Positions 1 to 5,147 of a stretch of DNA of 5,147 bases are shown here, piece after piece (within the stretch, counting starts at the first letter, position 1; each line of letters opens with the position of its first letter). Under the pieces are notes generated by a model. It had not been told where the DNA came from. It searched no databases and worked only from the letters and a program-made list of their open reading frames with translations. This DNA comes from Gammaproteobacteria bacterium (lineage in GTDB: Bacteria; Pseudomonadota; Gammaproteobacteria; Steroidobacterales; Steroidobacteraceae), in the NCBI GenBank assembly GCA_030040525.1, contig JASHTN010000092.1:1-5147 (forward strand), in the 5' to 3' direction. The position numbers and the translations under genes were made by a program.

Positions 1-513
1 TCGACCGAGATGCTGGCCATAGTGCCCGTGGATTCCATGTGGATCGACGCCAACTTCAAGGAGAACCAGCTGGCGGGGCTGCGCATCGGCCAGCCCGTCA
101 GGGTCAGGGTCGACATGTACGGCTCGCGCGTGCCTTACCACGGGCGGGTGCTCGGCCTCACCGCCGGCACCGGCAGCGCGCTCGCGGTGCTGCCGGCGCA
201 GAACGCCACCGGCAACTGGATCAAGATCGTGCAGCGCCTGCCGGTGCGCATCGGGCTCGACCCGCGGGAGCTCGAGGCGCATCCGCTGTTCCTCGGGCTG
301 TCGGCCGACATCAAGGTCGACGTGCAGGATCAGCGCGGCGCGGCGCTCTCGCAGCAGCCCGCCTGGCCGGCGCTGCTGGACACGAACGTCTATGCCGACC
401 AGGACGCCGGCGTCGATGCCGCGATCAACGAGATCCTCGCCGCCAACCTCGAGCATGCGGCACTCAAGGCGCCGCCGACCGCGCAGCGCAACTCGCCGCG
501 GAGCCGGCCGTGA
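1..513 (+). CDS. emrA: EmrA-type membrane fusion protein, C-terminal part (5' end off window)
   Basis: Periplasmic adaptor of the HlyD/EmrA family, which links an inner-membrane MFS pump to an outer-membrane channel. The frame is open from the first base, so only the last 170 residues are present; a full EmrA has roughly 390. The visible part is the beta-barrel and C-terminal region, with the very characteristic EmrA stretches DSMWIDANFKENQL, IGQPVRVRVDMYG and LPAQNATGNWIKIVQRLPVR, then HPLFLGLSADIKVDV. The last of these corresponds to the end of the barrel domain. After it comes a C-terminal tail with INEILAAN, similar to the tail of E. coli EmrA, plus about 20 extra residues rich in Pro, Arg and Ser. 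The ATG at 10 is internal to the protein and is not the start. The stop at 511-513 overlaps the start of emrB, so the two are expected to be co-translated. Family assignment is very secure; the exported compound is unknown. Confidence 0.95.
   Translation, partial: STEMLAIVPVDSMWIDANFKENQLAGLRIGQPVRVRVDMYGSRVPYHGRVLGLTAGTGSALAVLPAQNATGNWIKIVQRLPVRIGLDPRELEAHPLFLGLSADIKVDVQDQRGAALSQQPAWPALLDTNVYADQDAGVDAAINEILAANLEHAALKAPPTAQRNSPRSRP
500..503 (+). promoter_or_regulatory. Ribosome binding site for emrB
   Basis: GGAG (within GCGGAG) lies inside the end of emrA, six bases before the GTG at 510. It decides the emrB start in favour of GTG 510 over the next in-frame ATG at 546, which has no comparable upstream purine tract. 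Confidence 0.6.
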
Positions 514-2066
514 ATGCAGTCGCCGCGCGCGGCGCGGCCGGCGGCATGCACTGGTTCATCGCCCCGGTGGTCGCGCTCGCGGCGTTCATGGAGATCATGG
601 ACATCTCGATCGCCAACGTCGCGCTGCCGCACATCGCCGGCTCGCTGTCCTCGAGCCAGGACGAATCCACCTGGGTGCTGACCAGCTATCTGGTCACCAA
701 CGCCATCATCATGCCGATCTCCGGCTGGCTCGCGAACACCTTCGGCCGCAAGCGTCTGTTCCTCACCTGCATTTCGGGGTTTACCGTGGCGTCGCTGCTT
801 TGCGGACTGGCGCCGAACCTGCCGACTCTGATCCTGCTGCGCGCGCTGCAGGGTGCGACCGGCGGCGGATTGCAGCCGGTGGGCCAGGCGATTCTCAACG
901 ACAGCTTCCCCATCGAAAAGCGCGGCATGGCGTCGGCGATCTACGGTATCTCCGCGGTGGTCGCTCCGATCATCGGCCCGACTCTCGGCGGCTGGATCAC
1001 CGATAGCTACGAATGGCGCTGGATCTTCCTCATCAACGTGCCGGTCGGCATTGTGCTGGTGCTGCTGGTGCAGTCCGTGGTCAAGGAGCGCGGCGCCGCC
1101 GCCCGCCCACCCCGATCGTTCTCGATCGACTGGTTCGGCTTCGGTTTCGTGGCCCTGAGCCTCGGGTGCCTGCAGGTGGTGCTCGACCGCGGCCAGGAGT
1201 CCGACTGGTTCAGCTCGACGCTGATCACGACCCTGGTGATCATCTCGGCGACGGCATTCGTACTGCTCGTCTGGCGGGAGCTGCATCACGACAATCCGAT
1301 GGTCGACCTGCGCCTGATGAAGAACCCCGACTTCGCGGTCACCTTCGTCCTGATGCTGATGCTCGGCTTCATGCTGTTCGGCAGCACCTTCCTGATCCCG
1401 GCCCTGGCACAGCAGCTGATGGGCTACCGCGCGGTGGACGCCGGCCTGGTGCTCTCGCCCGGCGGCGTCATTACCATCGTGCTGATGCCGCTGGTCGGGC
1501 GCGCGATCAACAAAGTGGATCTGCGGCTGCTGACGGCGATCGGCCTGATCGTCGGCAGCGGAGCGCTGCTGCTCATGACCAATCTGTACCTGGACGCTTC
1601 CTACACGAGCCTGGTGTGGCTGCGCCTGCTGCAGTCGGCCTCGCTGCCGTTCCTGTTCCTGCCGATCAACCAGCTCGCCTTCCGCGACGTCCCCCCGGCC
1701 AAGACCAACAATGCCTCGGCGCTGATCAACCTGGCGCGCAACTTCGGCGGCAGCATCGGCGTGGCGGTCGCCTCCACCGAGCTCACGCGCCGTGCGCAGT
1801 TCCATCAGAGCCGCCTCGTCGAACAGATGCAGGGACTCAATCCCTCCTACCCGGACTTCGCACAGCACGTGGCGCACGCGTACGGCACCACGCCCGACTC
1901 CTCGCTCACCCTCGCGGGCATTTACCAGACCGTCGTGCAGCAGGCGACGCTGCTCTCCTATCTGGACGCCTTCAAGCTGCTCGGGATGGTCTTCCTCGTG
2001 CTCATCCCGTTGCTGCTGCTGGTCAAACCGGGTAAGGGTGGCGTGAGCGGGGTTCCAGCGCACTGA
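510..2066 (+). CDS. emrB: EmrB-type MFS multidrug antiporter (DHA2 family, 14 TM)
   Basis: Inner-membrane drug:proton antiporter of the major facilitator superfamily, DHA2 group. The product is 518 residues, matching the usual length of about 510. Hydrophobic segments fit the 14-helix topology. TM1 carries the DHA2 signature MDISIANVALP (residues 30-40, Asp31). The TM2-3 loop has motif A, GWLANTFGRKRLF (72-84). Arg111 lies in RALQGATGGG (motif B), and motif C is GPTLGGWI (156-163). The LDRGQESDWFSS and ARNFGGSIG stretches are also typical of EmrB. The GTG start at 510 is chosen because it overlaps the emrA stop as GTGA and has a Shine-Dalgarno six bases upstream; the same frame is open much further upstream, but that is only emrA read out of frame. 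With EmrA and an outer-membrane channel it would export hydrophobic toxic compounds. The substrate cannot be read from sequence. The gene appears intact. Confidence 0.95.
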   Translation: MNAVAARGAAGGMHWFIAPVVALAAFMEIMDISIANVALPHIAGSLSSSQDESTWVLTSYLVTNAIIMPISGWLANTFGRKRLFLTCISGFTVASLLCGLAPNLPTLILLRALQGATGGGLQPVGQAILNDSFPIEKRGMASAIYGISAVVAPIIGPTLGGWITDSYEWRWIFLINVPVGIVLVLLVQSVVKERGAAARPPRSFSIDWFGFGFVALSLGCLQVVLDRGQESDWFSSTLITTLVIISATAFVLLVWRELHHDNPMVDLRLMKNPDFAVTFVLMLMLGFMLFGSTFLIPALAQQLMGYRAVDAGLVLSPGGVITIVLMPLVGRAINKVDLRLLTAIGLIVGSGALLLMTNLYLDASYTSLVWLRLLQSASLPFLFLPINQLAFRDVPPAKTNNASALINLARNFGGSIGVAVASTELTRRAQFHQSRLVEQMQGLNPSYPDFAQHVAHAYGTTPDSSLTLAGIYQTVVQQATLLSYLDAFKLLGMVFLVLIPLLLLVKPGKGGVSGVPAH

Positions 2067-2098
2067 CGGCCTGCACCTGTGTGAGCGTACGGGCGCGC

Positions 2099-2104
2099 TA
2101 TACT
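2099..2104 (+). promoter_or_regulatory. Candidate -10 box of the Fur-like gene
   Basis: TATACT matches the sigma-70 -10 consensus at five of six positions and stands out in a GC-rich gap. The best -35 candidate at acceptable spacing (CTGTGT, 2077-2082, 16-base spacer) is poor, so the promoter may need an activator or may not be real. Transcription would begin near 2111, almost on top of the ATG at 2115 but about 45 bases before the ATG at 2157. Confidence 0.35.
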
Positions 2105-2144
2105 GCTCGCGCTTATGCCTCAACCGGTCTGCTCACCGGCCTCC

Positions 2145-2150
2145 GGCGAG
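2145..2150 (+). promoter_or_regulatory. Weak ribosome binding site for the Fur-like gene
   Basis: GGCGAG sits six bases before the ATG at 2157. It favours that start over the ATG at 2115, which has no visible Shine-Dalgarno sequence. Confidence 0.4.
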
Positions 2151-2156
2151 CCGCTC

Positions 2157-2582
2157 ATGGGGTCGGGCTCCGCCTCGGTCGCGACCACGACCAGCGAGCG
2201 GCGCCTGACCCGCTGCGGCATCCGCCCGACCGCCCAGCGGGTGCGGATTGCGACTCTGCTCCTGTCCGCGCCCCAGCATCTCTCGGCTGAGCAGATCCTT
2301 GCGAATCTGCGCGCCTGCGGGGCGCGCATCTCCAAGGCGACCGTATACAACACCCTCAACCTGTTCGCCGAGCACGGCTTGATCCGTCAGCTCTCGGTGG
2401 ACGGCTCGCGGGCCTGGTTCGACTCCAACGTCGATCCGCACTACCACTTCCATGACCTGACGAGCGGCGCCCTGATCGATGTGCCGGTGCCCGAGGTCGA
2501 GTTCAGCCGCCTTCCCGCGCCCCCGCCCGGGACCGAGGTTGCCGGCATCGATCTGGTGATCCGGCTGCGGAAAAAACTGTAG
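2157..2582 (+). CDS. Fur-superfamily transcriptional regulator, Irr-like
   Basis: Cytoplasmic DNA-binding regulator of the Fur superfamily, 141 residues from the preferred ATG at 2157 (155 from the in-frame ATG at 2115). The winged-helix part shows GIRPTAQRVRIATLL (21-35), HLSAEQILANL (41-51) and the recognition helix SKATVYNTLNLF (59-70). The dimerisation part has the histidine cluster HYHFH (95-99), corresponding to the HHDH metal-binding stretch of E. coli Fur, followed by the family-typical ALIDVP and a C-terminal VIRLRKK. Both cysteines of the first Fur CxxC zinc motif are replaced, by Asp100 and Ser103 on direct alignment, and no C-terminal CxxC exists. The only cysteines are Cys20 and Cys54, both in the DNA-binding half. 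This pattern resembles Irr, the heme-responsive branch, rather than canonical Fur, Zur or PerR. The gene sits between two efflux operons in the same orientation. The ligand and regulon are inferred, not shown. The upstream start is a realistic alternative. Confidence 0.88.
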   Translation: MGSGSASVATTTSERRLTRCGIRPTAQRVRIATLLLSAPQHLSAEQILANLRACGARISKATVYNTLNLFAEHGLIRQLSVDGSRAWFDSNVDPHYHFHDLTSGALIDVPVPEVEFSRLPAPPPGTEVAGIDLVIRLRKKL

Positions 2583-2585
2583 AAT
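2556..2585 (+). promoter_or_regulatory. Candidate promoter of tRNA-Thr, inside the end of the Fur-like gene
   Basis: A -10 box TAGAAT (2580-2585, five of six consensus bases) overlaps the TAG stop of the Fur-like gene. A partial -35 GTGATC (2556-2561, three of six) lies 18 bases upstream. The stretch from the -10 to the tRNA is entirely G and C apart from nothing else, as is usual for the discriminator of stringently controlled stable-RNA promoters. The predicted start near 2592 would leave a leader of about seven bases. Readthrough from the regulator gene is the alternative. Confidence 0.45.
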
Positions 2586-2598
2586 CCGGCCGCCGCGC

Positions 2599-2671
2599 GC
2601 CGGGATAGCTCAGTTGGTAGAGCAGCGCATTCGTAATGCGCGGGTCGTAGGTTCGAGTCCTATTCCCGGCA
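2599..2671 (+). tRNA. tRNA-Thr (anticodon CGT)
   Basis: A complete 73-base cloverleaf reading threonine codon ACG. The acceptor stem GCCGGGA/TCCCGGC (2599-2605, 2664-2670) is perfect, followed by discriminator A2671. The D arm is GCTC/GAGC (2608-2611, 2620-2623). The anticodon arm is GCGCA/TGCGC (2625-2629, 2637-2641) with loop TTCGTAA, placing anticodon CGT at 2632-2634. The variable loop is GGGTC. The T arm is GTAGG/CCTAT with loop TTCGAGT, including one G-T wobble. It closely resembles E. coli thrW as I recall it. The 3' end reads ACCG, so the CCA tail is not encoded and must be added by tRNA nucleotidyltransferase. The gene begins 16 bases after the regulator's stop codon. Confidence 0.98.
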
Positions 2672-2682
2672 CCGTTTTCCGA

Positions 2683-2692
2683 GGGCCGGCCC
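2683..2692 (+). repeat. Ten-base GC palindrome downstream of tRNA-Thr
   Basis: GGGCCGGCCC is a perfect palindrome 11 bases after the tRNA. The core GGCCGGC recurs at 2711-2717. In DNA of this composition such matches can arise by chance, and no function is evident. Confidence 0.3.
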
Positions 2693-2722
2693 CCCAGGGG
2701 CGGGCGTGTTGGCCGGCGGCAG

Positions 2723-2741
2723 GATCGGCCCGTCGCCGATC
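2723..2741 (+). terminator. Candidate hairpin after tRNA-Thr, weak terminator
   Basis: GATCGGC (2723-2729) and GCCGATC (2735-2741) form a perfect seven-base-pair stem with a five-base loop. It is followed by a mixed G/T stretch rather than a run of T, so it is not a classic intrinsic terminator. It could end or process the tRNA transcript before the efflux operon, or be incidental. Confidence 0.3.
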
Positions 2742-2784
2742 GGCGTCTGTTGGGCGCTTCTGCGCAGAGAATGTAGCACGGGCC

Positions 2785-2792
2785 GTTTAAAC
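2785..2792 (+). repeat. AT-rich palindrome GTTTAAAC upstream of the RND operon
   Basis: An eight-base perfect palindrome in otherwise GC-rich DNA, 50 bases before the adaptor start. It is framed by CGGGC (2779-2783) and GCCCG (2797-2801), which could pair to put it in the loop of a hairpin. It may be part of an operator or promoter, but no convincing -35/-10 pair was found around it. Role unknown. Confidence 0.3.
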
Positions 2793-2830
2793 TTCCGCCC
2801 GGCGAAGCGGTTCTAAGCATTTGACCTATT

Positions 2831-2835
2831 GGGAG
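2831..2835 (+). promoter_or_regulatory. Ribosome binding site for the RND adaptor
   Basis: GGGAG lies seven bases before the GTG at 2843. Together with the in-frame TGA stop at 2822-2824 it fixes this GTG as the start, since no other start codon lies upstream in frame and the next ATG falls in the membrane helix. Confidence 0.65.
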
Positions 2836-2842
2836 CCTCCGA

Positions 2843-4111
2843 GTGGGGACGAGCCCGGAACATATCGATCCCGAAGCCCAGGACGAGCAGGTCACCTGGA
2901 TCGGGCGCGAGCGTGTCGGATTCGACCGGGCGCCGTCGCCGGAAGCACCGGCCTCGGTCCTGAGCGCGGAGAGCGCCGCGGAAGAGCCGGGCCTGCTGCG
3001 CAAGTGGCTCCTGCCCGCGGGAGTGGTGCTGGTCGCGCTGCTGGCCGCCTCCGCGTCCTTCATGCTCATGGGCCGCAAGCCCCACGTGACGCCCCTCATG
3101 CACCAGGAGGAAGTCCCCCTGGTCACCGTCATGACCCCCGTCCTGAAGGAAGTCACGGCAACCGTGAGCTTTACCGGAGCAATTGCCGCCCGTTATGACA
3201 TGCCGATCGCGAACGAAGGCGACACCGCGCGCATCGTCGGCGTCTATGTCTGGCCCGGCGACCATGTGCGCAAGGGACAGCTGCTCGCGAAGCTCGACGA
3301 CTCGGTGCTGATTCCGCAGATCAACCGCCTCGCCGCCTCGCTCGATCAGTCCCGCGCTCAGGCCGACCTCTCGGCGGCGGAATACAAGCGCGCGCTCGGC
3401 GTTCAGGCCGCGGGCGCACTCTCCGCGGAGGACATCGAGAAGCGGCGCGCCGCGGCAGTGACCGATGCCGCCAGTGTCAAGGTGGCGGCCGCGCAGCTCG
3501 CAGAGGCCGAGGCGCGCCTCGCCCGCACGCGCGTGACGGCGCCGATCGCCGGCACGGTGCTCACCCGTCACGCCGAGGTCGGCCAGATCGCCAGTCCCGG
3601 CGGCGAGACGCTGTTCCGCATCGCGAGCGGCGGCGAGGTCGAGATGCGCGGCCAGATCGCCGAGCAGGATCTCGCGCAGGTGAAGGTCGGGCAGCCAGCG
3701 ACGGTGTACCTGACCGGGCTCTCGCGTCCCTTCCAGGGGCACGTGTGGCTGCTCGGCGCGGTCATCGATCCGCAGACCCGCCTGGGCGAGATTCGCATCG
3801 CGCTCGAGCCCGATCCGGCCCTGCGCCCGGGCGCCTTCGCCCGCGCCGAGGTGACCATCGCCAGGGCGCGCCGGCCGGTGTTGCCGAAGACCGCGGTGTT
3901 CTCCGACGACGCCGGCAGCTACGTCTTCATGGTCGACGCTCAGGGGCATGCGATGCGGCACGCGGTGCGCGTCGCGGACACCTCCGAGGACGGCGTGGTC
4001 ATCGGCTCGGGCCTCGCCGGGGATGAGCGTGTGGTGAGGACCGCAGGCGGCTTTCTGCGCGAAGGTGAGTCGGTCAGGACCACCACCGAGGTGGCCCAGC
4101 CGCCGCCATGA
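2843..4111 (+). CDS. RND efflux membrane fusion protein (periplasmic adaptor)
   Basis: Periplasmic adaptor joining an RND permease to an outer-membrane channel, HlyD/AcrA superfamily, 422 residues. Domains in order: a hydrophilic acidic cytoplasmic tail (1-52); one transmembrane anchor (about 55-76) preceded by the positive pair RK; the first lipoyl half (about 122-152, with VYVWPGDHVRKGQLLAKLDD); an alpha-helical hairpin rich in Ala, Glu and Gln (about 155-228); the second lipoyl half (229-260, VTAPIAGTVLTRHAEVGQIASPG); a beta-barrel (about 265-345, with VIDPQTRLGEIRIAL and LRPGAFARAEV); and a membrane-proximal domain (about 345-415, with LPKTAVFSDDAGSYVFMVD). There is no lipobox, so it is membrane-anchored rather than a lipoprotein. 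Its stop overlaps the permease start as ATGA, so the two form an operon. The length of the N-terminal tail is unusual for the family. The substrate is unknown. Confidence 0.93.
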   Translation: MGTSPEHIDPEAQDEQVTWIGRERVGFDRAPSPEAPASVLSAESAAEEPGLLRKWLLPAGVVLVALLAASASFMLMGRKPHVTPLMHQEEVPLVTVMTPVLKEVTATVSFTGAIAARYDMPIANEGDTARIVGVYVWPGDHVRKGQLLAKLDDSVLIPQINRLAASLDQSRAQADLSAAEYKRALGVQAAGALSAEDIEKRRAAAVTDAASVKVAAAQLAEAEARLARTRVTAPIAGTVLTRHAEVGQIASPGGETLFRIASGGEVEMRGQIAEQDLAQVKVGQPATVYLTGLSRPFQGHVWLLGAVIDPQTRLGEIRIALEPDPALRPGAFARAEVTIARARRPVLPKTAVFSDDAGSYVFMVDAQGHAMRHAVRVADTSEDGVVIGSGLAGDERVVRTAGGFLREGESVRTTTEVAQPPP

Positions 4112-5147
4112 GAAACATATCCGCCTGGGCCATCCGGCATCCGCTGCCGCCGGTGATGCTGTTCGTGGTGCTCTTCTTCATGGGCATCGCGGCCTTCATC
4201 CGGCTGCCCATCACGCTCGACCCGGACATCTCCTTTCCGCTGGTCACCGTCACCATCGTGCAGCCGGGCGCCTCCCCGCAGGAGCTCGAGACACAGGTCA
4301 TCCAGAAGGTCGAGGCGGGCGTCGCCGGCATCGGCAACATCGACAACATCACCTCCTGGGCACCCGAGGGCGAGGCCAACATCTCGATCCAGTTCAACAT
4401 CGGCACGCCGATCGACCGCGCGCTCGCCGACGTGCGCGACGCGGTCTCCAAGGTGCGCCCGCAGCTGCCGCAGACCATCCAGGAGCCGGTGGTCCAGCGT
4501 GTCAATACCGACGGCCCGCCGATCGTCTACTACGGCGTGAGCTCGAGCACGCTCACCGAGGAGGAGCTCTCCTGGTTCGTCGATAACACGGTCACCAAGC
4601 GGCTGCTCGGCGTTGCCGGCGTCGCCCAGGTGCAGCGCGGCGGCGGCGTCAACCGCGAGATCCGCGTCGAGCTCGATCCGGCGCGCATGCAGGCGCTCGG
4701 CATCACCGCCGTCCAGGTCAACGACCAGCTGCGCAACCTGAACCTGAACTCGCCCGGCGGACGGGCCGAGGTCGGCGGCGGCGAGCAGACGATCCGGGTG
4801 CTCGGCGGGGCGCGCACTGCGGCGGCGCTCGGCGAGACGCAGGTGATGCTGCCCGGCGGCCGCTTTGCGCGGCTCTCCGACCTCGCCGACGTGAGCGACA
4901 GCGTGGGCGAGATCCGCAGTCTCGCGCGCCTCAACGGACGCCCCGCCACCACCTTCGCGGTCACCAAGACCAAGGGCTCGTCCGACGTCGCGGTCTACGA
5001 CGGCGTCCAGACGGAGCTCGCCAAGATCCGCAAGGAGAACCCCGAGGTGGTGATGAGACAGATCTTCACCACGGTGGACTACACCAAGGAGACGTACCAC
5101 TCCGCGCTCAGCGCCTTCATCGAGGGCTCACTGCTGGCCGTGCTCGT
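4108..5147 (+). CDS. RND efflux permease, N-terminal third (3' end off window)
   Basis: Inner-membrane proton-driven exporter of the RND superfamily, most like the hydrophobe/amphiphile (HAE1) group. The frame stays open to the right edge, giving about 346 residues of a protein that is usually near 1030. Visible are a short cytoplasmic start ISAWAIRHP, TM1 (about 13-31), and the hallmark loop LDPDISFPLVTVTIVQPGAS (37-56) with ELETQV. The first periplasmic porter region follows, including VAGIGNID, VRDAVSKVRPQLP, VAGVAQVQRGGG and LNSPGGRAEVGGG. The window ends as TM2 begins (EGSLLAVLV). The proton-relay Asp residues of TM4 are beyond the window, so activity cannot be judged. The ATG at 4108 overlaps the adaptor stop as ATGA. 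The nearest purine-rich tract, GAGGTGG (4088-4094), is 13 bases away, so translation probably relies on coupling to the adaptor. Confidence 0.94.
   Translation, partial: MRNISAWAIRHPLPPVMLFVVLFFMGIAAFIRLPITLDPDISFPLVTVTIVQPGASPQELETQVIQKVEAGVAGIGNIDNITSWAPEGEANISIQFNIGTPIDRALADVRDAVSKVRPQLPQTIQEPVVQRVNTDGPPIVYYGVSSSTLTEEELSWFVDNTVTKRLLGVAGVAQVQRGGGVNREIRVELDPARMQALGITAVQVNDQLRNLNLNSPGGRAEVGGGEQTIRVLGGARTAAALGETQVMLPGGRFARLSDLADVSDSVGEIRSLARLNGRPATTFAVTKTKGSSDVAVYDGVQTELAKIRKENPEVVMRQIFTTVDYTKETYHSALSAFIEGSLLAVL

Noticed and set aside
1013..2035. Alternative plus-strand frame of 340 residues inside emrB
   Set aside because: Arg/Ala/Pro/Gly-rich out-of-frame translation typical of high-GC coding DNA; it lies wholly within emrB.
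390..2123. Long open frame on the minus strand across emrB (577 residues)
   Set aside because: Its product is rich in His, Arg, Gln, Asp and Glu with no recognisable domain, as expected from the antisense of a GC-rich membrane protein gene. The plus-strand frame is an unmistakable EmrB.
2821..2826. TTGACC as a -35 box for the RND operon
   Set aside because: It matches the consensus at five of six bases, but a -10 at normal spacing would fall on the GTG start at 2843, where there is only GC-rich sequence.
2599..2842. tRNA-Thr as an integration site for a genomic island carrying the RND operon
   Set aside because: tRNA 3' ends are common attachment sites, but no integrase, no repeat of the tRNA 3' end and no shift in base composition is seen in the window.
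2503..3156. Minus-strand open frame containing NRTRTYDPRITNALLYQL
   Set aside because: This peptide is the reverse-strand translation of the tRNA-Thr gene, a known source of spurious protein predictions. The rest is antisense to the RND adaptor.
2813..3961. Minus-strand open frame of 382 residues opposite the RND adaptor
   Set aside because: No domain is seen, and the composition is that of an antisense shadow. The plus-strand adaptor has a ribosome site and a complete domain order.
3940..5100. Minus-strand open frame of 386 residues opposite the RND permease
   Set aside because: Rich in Asp, Arg, Leu and Gly with no domain. The plus strand encodes clear RND signatures throughout the same stretch.

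Overview
This is a GC-rich, gene-dense window with all genes on the plus strand. It holds two multidrug-efflux modules separated by a Fur/Irr-like regulator and a tRNA-Thr gene. Codon use, protein similarity recalled from EmrAB, Irr-type Fur and RND families, and a tRNA closely resembling the enterobacterial tRNA-Thr(CGU) suggest a high-GC proteobacterium. It is most likely a gammaproteobacterium outside the enterics, but a genus cannot be named from this sequence.

Layout. Positions 1-513 are the C-terminal end of an EmrA-type membrane fusion protein whose start lies off the left edge. Positions 510-2066 are its partner, a complete EmrB-type DHA2 drug:H+ antiporter, coupled by a 4-base GTGA overlap. 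A short gap (2067-2156) carries a TATACT box and probably the regulator's leader. Positions 2157-2582 (or 2115-2582) encode a Fur-superfamily regulator that has lost the cysteines of the structural zinc site. Its stop codon forms part of the likely -10 box of the next gene, tRNA-Thr(CGT), at 2599-2671. A 171-base non-coding stretch (2672-2842) with several short inverted repeats follows. Positions 2843-4111 are a complete RND-type membrane fusion protein with an unusually long acidic cytoplasmic tail. It overlaps by ATGA with an RND inner-membrane permease that starts at 4108 and runs off the right edge.

How the genes work together. EmrA and EmrB would form a tripartite MFS pump with an outer-membrane channel. 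The second adaptor and the RND permease would form a separate proton-driven tripartite pump. No outer-membrane factor is visible here. The regulator is well placed to control itself and perhaps one or both pumps, possibly in response to heme or iron as in Irr proteins, but this is inferred from family and position only.

I found no convincing undescribed system, mobile element, CRISPR array or large repeat. The most unusual points are the tRNA promoter embedded in a stop codon, the cysteine-less Fur-like protein between two pumps, and the acidic N-terminal extension of the RND adaptor.
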